From contig CALBSD010000035.1 of NCBI GenBank assembly GCA_937927625.1, forward strand, positions 1 to 5,873: a stretch of DNA of 5,873 bases, given 5' to 3'. A model generated the notes under the pieces. That model ran no database searches. It worked only from the letters and a program-made list of their open reading frames with translations, and was not told the origin of the DNA. Source of the DNA: an uncultured Actinomycetes bacterium. GTDB taxonomy: Bacteria > Actinomycetota > Acidimicrobiia > Acidimicrobiales > Ilumatobacteraceae. Positions 1 to 4,775 of the stretch are shown in pieces. The position numbers and the translations under genes are program-made. Within the stretch, counting starts at the first letter, position 1. Each line of letters opens with the position of its first letter.

Positions 1-248
1 TCACCAATCACGCGCAACTCAACGGGAACATTCGCAACATCAGATGCACGTACTGCGTAACCATCGACAGCAGTATTTGCGAATGGAGGTACTTGTTCGG
101 TGGCAACAACAGGCTCTGCAAGGACTAGTCCACGTGCATCAACAAGAGGAAGCGATACCACGGGGCCGCGGGCACAATGTGCAAGCACTAATGCGCGTAC
201 CTCTTCTAATGGCGTCATGGGTGGAAACGGTAGCCGTTCTCTCCGCAC
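1..248 (-). CDS. moeA: Molybdopterin molybdenumtransferase MoeA, N-terminal fragment (runs off the left edge)
   Basis: MoeA inserts molybdate into adenylylated molybdopterin, the last step of molybdenum cofactor synthesis in the cytoplasm. The visible part is the N-terminal domain. It shows the family opening (MTPLEEVRALVLAHC), then a VDARGLVLAEPV stretch matching the usual 'ALGRVLAEDV', then VPPFANTAVDGYAVRASDV, the MoeA signature normally read as P-x-F-x-N-S-A-M-D-G-Y-A-V-R. Here the Met of that signature is Val. The start is uncertain. An in-frame stop lies at 249-251 and is followed at once by GTG (246-248), which adds ten residues (MRRERLPFPP). ATG at 216-218 gives the shorter form. Neither has a convincing Shine-Dalgarno sequence; the annotation uses the longest form. 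Most of the protein lies outside the window. In many actinobacteria moeA directly follows galU on the same strand; here an opposite-strand gene lies between them. Confidence 0.9.
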   Translation of the reverse strand, partial: MRRERLPFPPMTPLEEVRALVLAHCARGPVVSLPLVDARGLVLAEPVVATEQVPPFANTAVDGYAVRASDVANVPVELRVIG

Positions 249-281
249 TCACCACCGTGCGTGAATTAACCCGATAGAACA
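249..281. promoter_or_regulatory. Short divergent gap between moeA and the glycolipid-binding gene
   Basis: Only 33 bp separate the longest moeA start from the ATG at 282 (63 bp if moeA starts at 218). If either gene has its own promoter, it must lie here or inside the neighbouring coding region. On the plus strand GATAGA (273-278) sits 9 bp before the second ATG (288). That would suit a leaderless transcript, which is common in actinobacteria, and there is no Shine-Dalgarno sequence. On the minus strand only a weak TAATTC (268-263) is seen. No -35 box is convincing for either direction, so this is a positional call only. Confidence 0.25.
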
Positions 282-848
282 ATGGATATGGCGAACTACC
301 GTGCACCTTCTGCATCGGGTCATTCCGTGGCATGGGAGAAGTGGGATGGCACGCCCAGCAGCAATGTGAACCTGCGTTGGGAGAACGAAGGGTGGACCGC
401 CGAAGTCAACTTGCTGGCCGATGAAGCAACCGCCGTCATTCGTCTTTCTGCGCAGTGGATGGTGCAACAGATGTTGTTGTTCCGCGACATGCCAGAACCA
501 GACCTGTGGCTAGCAACAGATGGTCATGGTCGTTGGGGCGAGATGAATGGCGCACACCGCACAGAGTTTGATGGCTGTGTTGATATCGACTTTGCCAATA
601 CGCCGTTTACGAACAGCATCCTCACCCATCGTTTGCCTTTGCACGTTGGACACACAGCAGACATCCACGTGATCACGATTGATGTTGAAACTCTTGGTGT
701 TGTGAGCGTTCCGCATCGGTACACGCGACACGATGAACACTCATGGGAATACACCTCATTGTTGACAGGTCAGCAGCATGCGGCTCGAGTGGATGAGTTT
801 GGTTTTGTTGTCGATGAGCACGGCGCATTTCGCCGTACCGACGTTTAA
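282..848 (+). CDS. Putative glycolipid-binding domain protein (PF06475-like, formerly DUF1089)
   Basis: This 188-residue protein spans the usual length of the putative glycolipid-binding family, whose name comes from structural comparison and whose cellular role is poorly defined. Visible family landmarks, in order, are: an early Trp (W18); L75-W-L followed by DGHGRW (80-85); the block DGCVDIDF (97-104), running directly into ANTPFTN (105-111); R117 in THRLPLHVG; a beta-rich stretch DIHVITIDVETLGV (127-140); HRYTR (145-149); YTSL (157-160); and a final VDEFGFVVDEHG. There is no signal peptide or membrane segment, so it is probably cytoplasmic. ATG at 282 and ATG at 288 are both possible starts, and neither has a clear ribosome binding site. 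The gene lies antisense between galU and moeA, and its stop overlaps the galU stop. I recognise the family from motif spacing and cannot assign a substrate. Confidence 0.82.
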   Translation: MDMANYRAPSASGHSVAWEKWDGTPSSNVNLRWENEGWTAEVNLLADEATAVIRLSAQWMVQQMLLFRDMPEPDLWLATDGHGRWGEMNGAHRTEFDGCVDIDFANTPFTNSILTHRLPLHVGHTADIHVITIDVETLGVVSVPHRYTRHDEHSWEYTSLLTGQQHAARVDEFGFVVDEHGAFRRTDV

Positions 849-1711
849 CCCAAGCGGTGCTGTAACCAGCCGCGAAGGTCGGGGCCAACATCATTGCGAC
901 GCAACGCAATGTCAATCACTGCAGTTAACCAACCAAAAGGCGTACCAGTGTCGTATCGCTCTGTTGTCGTGAGATGCCCCAGCACCGGTGTGTGCTTTGT
1001 TTGCGATAACAACGCATCCGTGAGTTGGAACTCACCGTTTGGTGCGGGCAGCAAGTTCGCCAACTCCTCAAACATCTGTGCGTTTAATACGTAGCGACCA
1101 AGAATGATGAGATCGCTCGGTGCGTCTTCCTTCTTTGGCTTCTCGACGACATCAGTAATTTCGAACGGACCATCCGCAGGTGCACCAGGGGCAACACTCA
1201 CCACGCCGTACGCAGAAACCTCATCCATCGGGACTCGCTTCAACTCAATCGCGCTGCTGCCGGTTGCATCACTGGAATCAATGAGCAACTTCAAGATGCT
1301 GGAGTCGCCACGCAATTCATCGGGCAACAACACCGCGAAAGATTCATCACCCACAAGTTCTTGCGCACACCCAATGGCATGCCCCAAACCGCGCGGGTTG
1401 TCCTGATACGTGATGCTCACGCGAACATCTGAACCGATACGAGAGATGCGGTCGGCAGTGTCATCGCGACCTAAATCGCGCAACTTGGCGACGACGGCAG
1501 GATCAGGCGTGACGTAGTTCTCGAGGCCAGGCTTTGCACGGCTCGAGACCAAAACAATGTGATCAATTCCCGCGCCGATGGCTTCATCCATCACCAATTG
1601 CAAGGCGGGCACATCGAAGATCGGTAATAGTTCCTTCGGCACAGCCTTCGTGATGGGGTAAAAACGGGTGCCAAGACCGGCAGCGGGGATAACGGCGGTA
1701 CTGGCTTTCAT
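845..1711 (-). CDS. galU: UTP--glucose-1-phosphate uridylyltransferase (UDP-glucose pyrophosphorylase)
   Basis: GalU makes UDP-glucose and pyrophosphate from UTP and glucose-1-phosphate, feeding cell-wall polysaccharide, glycolipid and trehalose/glycogen routes in the cytoplasm. The 288-residue length is close to the usual 290-300. Motifs seen: nucleotide loop AAGLGTRF (10-17); the TKAVPKELLPIFD block (21-33); GLGHAIGCA (108-116); LLPDE (128-132) with the metal-binding Asp131; VVEKP (188-192) with the sugar-phosphate Lys191; GEFQLTDA (226-233); and ERYDTG (251-256) near the C-terminus. The start ATG (1709-1711) is preceded on its strand by GGGA about 5 nt upstream, a weak Shine-Dalgarno. It is divergent from the FmdB-like gene across 67 bp. 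It ends by overlapping the opposing gene by 4 bp (TTAA, 845-848), which leaves no room for a dedicated terminator. moeA lies further downstream on the same strand. Confidence 0.95.
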   Translation of the reverse strand: MKASTAVIPAAGLGTRFYPITKAVPKELLPIFDVPALQLVMDEAIGAGIDHIVLVSSRAKPGLENYVTPDPAVVAKLRDLGRDDTADRISRIGSDVRVSITYQDNPRGLGHAIGCAQELVGDESFAVLLPDELRGDSSILKLLIDSSDATGSSAIELKRVPMDEVSAYGVVSVAPGAPADGPFEITDVVEKPKKEDAPSDLIILGRYVLNAQMFEELANLLPAPNGEFQLTDALLSQTKHTPVLGHLTTTERYDTGTPFGWLTAVIDIALRRNDVGPDLRGWLQHRLG

Positions 1712-1737
1712 GTAATCCCAAACTAGTCAGATACCAT

Positions 1738-1766
1738 TTGTCGCCCAGCGAACCTGAGTGTTTTAT
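1738..1766 (+). promoter_or_regulatory. Possible sigma70-type promoter for the FmdB-like gene
   Basis: TTGTCG (1738-1743) and TTTTAT (1761-1766) each match the consensus -35 and -10 boxes at four of six positions and are spaced by exactly 17 bp. The difficulty is position: transcription would start near 1773, leaving a leader of only about 6 nt and cutting into the apparent ribosome binding site GGAGA (1769-1773). Either the promoter is elsewhere in the 67-bp gap or the transcript is nearly leaderless. I found no good promoter on the opposite strand for galU. Confidence 0.25.
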
Positions 1767-1768
1767 CC

Positions 1769-1773
1769 GGAGA
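1769..1773 (+). promoter_or_regulatory. Ribosome binding site that fixes the FmdB-like start
   Basis: GGAGA lies 5 nt before ATG 1779-1781. This selects the ATG, which begins the family-typical MPTY, over an in-frame GTG at 1758 that would add seven unrelated residues. Confidence 0.7.
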
Positions 1774-1778
1774 AATCA

Positions 1779-2066
1779 ATGCCCACCTACGTGTACAAGT
1801 TTGTTGAGACAGGCGAAACCATTGAGGTCCAGCAAGGTTTCTCTGACGATTCACTCACCGAGGCTATGCACCCCGTTGACGGCACCATGCGGCCCGTGAA
1901 GAAGGTGTTCTTGCCCGTGGGAATCACATTCAAGGGTGGCGGCTTCTATAAGACCGACAGCGGCAAGTCCGGCAGCATCCCCACAGGCGGATCCACCTCC
2001 TCGGAATCGTCGAGCTCTTCATCTGACTCTTCCAGCAGCAGCACTGCTTCCACTTCAGCCGACTAA
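1779..2066 (+). CDS. FmdB-family small protein lacking the zinc-ribbon cysteines, with serine-rich tail
   Basis: The protein is 95 residues. The first 63 follow the FmdB/putative regulatory protein pattern: the opening MPTYVYKF, the QQGFSDD segment (18-24), VKKVF (40-44), and the very characteristic GITFKGGGFYKTDSG (48-62). In typical members, two C-x2-C pairs form a zinc ribbon, one after the MPTYEY opening and one in the 'CPxCG' segment. Here those positions read FVETGET and EAMHPVDGT, and the whole protein has no cysteine. Residues 72-95 are a disordered Ser/Thr tail. Mycobacterium tuberculosis Rv0991c, a serine-rich FmdB relative near galU, has been described as a redox-regulated chaperone that uses these cysteines; by that analogy this protein could not carry the same switch. 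The tail and locus resemble Rv0991c, but orthology is inference. The SAF gene follows 58 bp later and is probably co-transcribed. Confidence 0.85.
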   Translation: MPTYVYKFVETGETIEVQQGFSDDSLTEAMHPVDGTMRPVKKVFLPVGITFKGGGFYKTDSGKSGSIPTGGSTSSESSSSSSDSSSSSTASTSAD

Positions 2067-2079
2067 TTCGGTTTCCCCC

Positions 2080-2095
2080 GCCGTCGCAATACGGC
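2080..2095 (+). repeat. Small inverted repeat in the FmdB-like/SAF intergenic gap
   Basis: GCCGT (2080-2084) and ACGGC (2091-2095) are perfectly complementary around a 6-base loop, 13 bp after the FmdB-like stop. The stem is short and no T-run follows, so it is a weak terminator candidate. Together with the next hairpin, it means the transcript between the two genes could fold into two tandem stem-loops. Confidence 0.35.
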
Positions 2096-2101
2096 ACACA
2101 T

Positions 2102-2123
2102 GACTCCCAATCGAAAGGGAGTC
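2102..2123 (+). promoter_or_regulatory. 7-bp perfect inverted repeat that would bury the SAF gene's ribosome binding site
   Basis: GACTCCC (2102-2108) pairs perfectly with GGGAGTC (2117-2123) across the 8-base loop AATCGAAA. The right arm contains most of the only Shine-Dalgarno candidate, AAGGGAG (2115-2121), and ends one base before the GTG start (2125). In RNA this hairpin would mask the ribosome binding site. There is no following T-run, which argues against a terminator. The pairing is seen directly; a regulatory role is inference. Confidence 0.5.
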
Positions 2124-2124
2124 C

Positions 2125-2745
2125 GTGAAATCGCTTGCACTATTTCTGCGCGCAGCAGGAGAACAGTTTTCTGCGTTGGTGAACTCCACTATTTCTGTGC
2201 TGCAGGTGAAACGCCGCGCACAGGTCATTGCGGTTGCTCTTATTTCGTTGTTTGTTGCATGCGTCGTGACATCATCAGTTCGTTCTACGCGCAATGCACA
2301 ACGACAGTGGACATCTCATCACTTAGTTCTTGTCGCGACGGCATCCATTGCAGAAGGCGACGAATTCACGGCTGACAACACACGCAACGTTGATGTGCCG
2401 CTTGCAGTACTTCCTGCAGATGTCATGACAGAAATACACATAGGCGACACTGCACGCATTGCAGTACAACCGCACACTGCAATCACTTCGGCAATGGTGA
2501 AACCGGCGAGCGAATCCGTGCACATTCCTCCAGGCTGGAGAGTCATTGCACTGCCCGAGGACATGCCCGCTCCACCGTTACAACTCAATGCCTTGGTAGA
2601 CGTGGTTGCTGGGGACGCGGTAGTGGCCGCAGGAGTGATCGTCGCATCATTGACTCCACTCACCATTGCTGTTCCAGCCGACGTTGCCGCACCCGTCGCC
2701 TCGGTGGTGCACATGGGCGAGGCGTCGCTCGTTGCGACCCATTAG
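2125..2745 (+). CDS. Single-pass membrane protein with SAF domain (CpaB/RcpC-like)
   Basis: The protein is 206 residues. It has a basic N-terminal cytoplasmic part (KVKRR-type charge around 28-31), then a hydrophobic membrane segment of about residues 33-50 (QVIAVALISLFVACVVTS), placing the rest outside. Residues ~68-125 read as a SAF domain: LVLVATASIAEGDEFTADN, then VDVPLAVLPAD and a final IAVQPHTAITSAMV. This is the beta-clip fold found in CpaB/RcpC pilus proteins and FlgA. The C-terminal ~75 residues are beta-rich, rich in Ala and Val, with no recognised motif. The start is GTG with AAGGGAG only 3 nt upstream, inside an inverted repeat. No pilus, secretin or flagellar genes are visible nearby, so a pilus role is not supported. 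Genes for SAF proteins of this type do occur beside FmdB-like genes in actinobacteria, as I recall. The function is unknown. Confidence 0.75.
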   Translation: MKSLALFLRAAGEQFSALVNSTISVLQVKRRAQVIAVALISLFVACVVTSSVRSTRNAQRQWTSHHLVLVATASIAEGDEFTADNTRNVDVPLAVLPADVMTEIHIGDTARIAVQPHTAITSAMVKPASESVHIPPGWRVIALPEDMPAPPLQLNALVDVVAGDAVVAAGVIVASLTPLTIAVPADVAAPVASVVHMGEASLVATH

Positions 2746-2764
2746 GGAACTGTTTCGTTTTAAA

Positions 2765-2784
2765 TACCCCACATTCACGGGGTA
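2765..2784 (+). promoter_or_regulatory. Perfect 6-bp inverted repeat upstream of the P450 (operator or stem-loop)
   Basis: TACCCC (2765-2770) and GGGGTA (2779-2784) form a perfect dyad with an 8-bp spacer, in the 72-bp gap between the SAF stop and the P450 start. Its right arm overlaps TAATCT (2783-2788), a plausible -10 box for the P450 gene, and an AT-rich TTTTAA lies about 19 bp upstream of that. This position suits a repressor operator. The alternative, a terminator for the SAF gene, is weaker because no T-run follows the stem. Confidence 0.4.
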
Positions 2785-2806
2785 ATCTTCGAATAGTCAA
2801 TTGAGC

Positions 2807-2812
2807 GGGGGA
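2807..2812 (+). promoter_or_regulatory. Ribosome binding site of the P450
   Basis: The purine run GGGGGA ends 5 nt before ATG 2818-2820 and supports this start codon. The coding frame after it shows no other good start before the conserved P450 region. Confidence 0.6.
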
Positions 2813-2817
2813 ATCTC

Positions 2818-4035
2818 ATGGCATACGGGGCTGACGATCGCATCGACACACCACCAGTGACTGACTGGGTCAATGACTGGGACTGGCTGGACGACGGTTG
2901 GGGCGAAAACGCAATCAACATTTGGAATGACGTGCGCGAACAATGCCCTATCGGTTCCACCGAGCGTTATGGTCGCGCATTCATGCCCGTCACGATGGAT
3001 GCAGTACGTGATATTGCAAATGACACGGAAAACTTCAGTTCCATCTGGGTGAACGTTGCACGACCTGATGCACCACGATCCCCTGCACCACCAATCACCA
3101 GCGATCCACCAGACCACCATGGTCACCGCCGACTCATTCTTCCTGCATTTAACCCAAAGGCAGTCGCCAATGTTGAAGAAGAAATGCGCGAATACTGTCG
3201 CAAGTTGATTCGCGATCTTGACGGTATGGATGCAACGGATGCCGCTCTTCACTACACACAGCACATTCCGGTACACGGCATCTGCATCCTCACCGGCCTG
3301 CCTGAAGAAGACGCCGACTTGTTCCGCGATTGGATTTACAAGAACTTCCAACTTGCCCCGAAGGACAACACTGTTCGCCTGCAGGTGCTCACAGAGATGA
3401 CGCAGTACATCGATGCCTTGTTAAAGGACCGACTTGTCAATCCGAAGGATGACTTGCTCACCACCATCGCGAATGCAGAGATTGATGGTAAGGAAGTTGA
3501 TTGGGGTATCAAAGTTGGATACATCCGCTTGCAGATCATTGCGGGTATTGACACCACGTGGAGCGCCATTGGTTCAGGCATTTGGCACTTTGCGCAACAC
3601 AATGACGAAGTCCAGCGACTCATTGCCGTTGATAACGATGACATGTTGTGGCAAACCGCGAACGAAGAAGTGTTGCGCTACTACGCACCAGTAACAATGG
3701 CACGCAAGGTTGTCTCCGATGTCACGGTGCAGGGTTGCCCCATGCACGTCGGTGATCAAACACTCGTGACATTCCCCGCAGCCAACCACGACCCAGCAGC
3801 GTTTGAAGACGCACACATCTTCAAACTTGATCGCGAGAACAATCGCCACGTGGCGTTTGGCCTTGGCATTCACCGTTGTGCAGGTTCTAACCTCGCACGT
3901 CTCGAGATGTTGGTGGCGTTCCAGGAATGGCTGCGCGCTTTCCCGAACTACAGCTTGGACCCTGCAAAGAAGACCACATGGGCCAACGGCCAGGTGCGTG
4001 GACCTCGCCAGATTCCAGTTTTGCTCAACCGCTAA
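2818..4035 (+). CDS. Cytochrome P450 (bacterial soluble class)
   Basis: A full-length 405-residue P450 with no membrane anchor, typical of bacterial class I enzymes that take electrons from a ferredoxin. Diagnostic motifs, in order: the C-helix DPPDHHGHRRLILPAF (96-111); the I-helix AGIDTTW (242-248), with the oxygen-activating acid/Thr pair D245-T246; the K-helix ExxR (E284-R287); and the heme loop FGLGIHRCAGSNLAR (347-361), with C354 as the thiolate ligand. The first 40 residues are unusually rich in Trp and Asp (DWVNDWDWLDDGW). All catalytic elements are intact, so the enzyme should be active. The substrate cannot be read from the sequence. No ferredoxin or ferredoxin reductase gene lies in the window, so electrons must come from a partner encoded elsewhere. 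The gene has its own ribosome binding site and probably its own promoter, and it converges on the PHP gene with an 11-bp gap. Confidence 0.96.
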   Translation: MAYGADDRIDTPPVTDWVNDWDWLDDGWGENAINIWNDVREQCPIGSTERYGRAFMPVTMDAVRDIANDTENFSSIWVNVARPDAPRSPAPPITSDPPDHHGHRRLILPAFNPKAVANVEEEMREYCRKLIRDLDGMDATDAALHYTQHIPVHGICILTGLPEEDADLFRDWIYKNFQLAPKDNTVRLQVLTEMTQYIDALLKDRLVNPKDDLLTTIANAEIDGKEVDWGIKVGYIRLQIIAGIDTTWSAIGSGIWHFAQHNDEVQRLIAVDNDDMLWQTANEEVLRYYAPVTMARKVVSDVTVQGCPMHVGDQTLVTFPAANHDPAAFEDAHIFKLDRENNRHVAFGLGIHRCAGSNLARLEMLVAFQEWLRAFPNYSLDPAKKTTWANGQVRGPRQIPVLLNR

Positions 4036-4051
4036 CTGACCGCTGATCAGT
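4035..4051. other. Convergent junction of P450 and PHP genes with a short dyad
   Basis: The two stop codons face each other across 11 bp (4036-4046). ACTGA (4035-4039) and TCAGT (4047-4051) are complementary, and CTGATCAG (4043-4050) is itself a palindrome. Either could fold at the shared 3' end, but the stem is short, not GC-rich and has no T-run. I see no proper terminator for either gene. Confidence 0.25.
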
Positions 4052-4769
4052 AGTCATCAACAACGCTGGGAACAATGCGGGCGCTCCAGGGACGCGCTTT
4101 GTCCCAGTGATGCCCGATCACTTCGCCCTCGCGCAACTTCGCAAGGAAGTCTTGTGGGCCATCGAAGTCGGGCATCTGCATATACGCACTACCCAATGCA
4201 TGAGGCACGTGCGCATCGCTGCCACTGCCAATCGCAAGGTTGTGTTCGTTTCCGAAAGCAACAGCACGCTTGTTCAGGCTCTGCAATGAAGTTTTTGCGT
4301 TGTGCCCTTCAATGGCATCCACTAAACCCATCTCGGTGATCTGCACGAGAGATTCCTCAGTGAGATTGCGACGCATGGGGTCAAACGGATGCGGAATATA
4401 AACAAGGCCACCCTGTGCACGAATCTGTTGCGCAGTGTCGGCCGCTGATGCACCGTACGAAACCTTCTCTGTCATGAAGAGGCCGATGATCTCACCGGTA
4501 TGCGTGCGCACTTCTTCGCCCACAATTACACGGCACACGCCGGCGAGTGCTTTTTGCAATCGCACTGCCCCATCAATCGCGTTGTGGTCAGTCACGCACA
4601 ACACATCAATGCCTGCTTCAACAACTGATTCCACAATCTCATCAAGAGTGGTGGTGGAGTCACCAGAGAACATGGTGTGGCTATGCATGTCCACACGAAC
4701 AAAACCCTCTGGACACGTTTGCGCCAAGTGAGGGTGACGTTCAATTGCAGCAAGAGCTGCCATTGCCAT
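4047..4769 (-). CDS. PHP-domain metal-dependent phosphoesterase
   Basis: PHP proteins are metal-dependent hydrolases, mostly phosphoesterases; the substrate of stand-alone members like this one (240 residues) is generally unassigned. The full metal-ligand set is visible: H29 and H31 in DMHSHTMFSGDS (27-38), D61-H62 in VTDHNAIDG, E85 in VGEEVRTHTGE (with H90 following), H127 in IPHPFDP, EGHN (154-157), and D185/H187 in GSGSDAHVPHALG. The site should be active. There is no signal peptide, so it is cytoplasmic. ATG 4767-4769 is used; an ATG two codons later (4761-4763) is equally possible. The nearest upstream purine run, GGGG, lies about 13 nt before the start, at the end of the preceding coding region. 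Only 6 bp separate it from the upstream PmbA-like stop, so the two genes very probably form one transcription unit, with the PHP protein translated by coupling or from this weak site. Confidence 0.9.
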   Translation of the reverse strand: MAMAALAAIERHPHLAQTCPEGFVRVDMHSHTMFSGDSTTTLDEIVESVVEAGIDVLCVTDHNAIDGAVRLQKALAGVCRVIVGEEVRTHTGEIIGLFMTEKVSYGASAADTAQQIRAQGGLVYIPHPFDPMRRNLTEESLVQITEMGLVDAIEGHNAKTSLQSLNKRAVAFGNEHNLAIGSGSDAHVPHALGSAYMQMPDFDGPQDFLAKLREGEVIGHHWDKARPWSARIVPSVVDDY

Positions 4770-4775
4770 GATGTG

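Noticed and set aside
44..277. Plus-strand open frame of 77 residues at the left edge
   Set aside because: It is the complement of the moeA coding region, where MoeA motifs are unmistakable.
1758..1778. In-frame GTG extension of the FmdB-like gene
   Set aside because: The added residues do not match the family; the ATG at 1779 has GGAGA at good spacing and gives the invariant MPTY start.
1981..2064. Tandem repeat or mobile sequence in the serine-codon run
   Set aside because: The repeated TCx/AGC codons are in frame and simply encode the Ser-rich tail; no fixed repeat unit or flanking duplication is seen.
2102..2123. Intrinsic terminator after the FmdB-like gene
   Set aside because: The stem is perfect but is followed by the start codon and coding sequence, not a T-run; its overlap with the ribosome binding site is the more notable feature.
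2100..2375. ATG-initiated frame starting just before the SAF gene, in another frame
   Set aside because: No homology features, and it overlaps the SAF gene, whose membrane segment and SAF domain are evident. The ATG also sits at the foot of the hairpin rather than after a ribosome binding site.
2797..3351. 184-residue open frame on the minus strand inside the P450
   Set aside because: It lies entirely opposite a clear P450 coding region, has no recognisable motif, and reads as a shadow of the P450 codon pattern.
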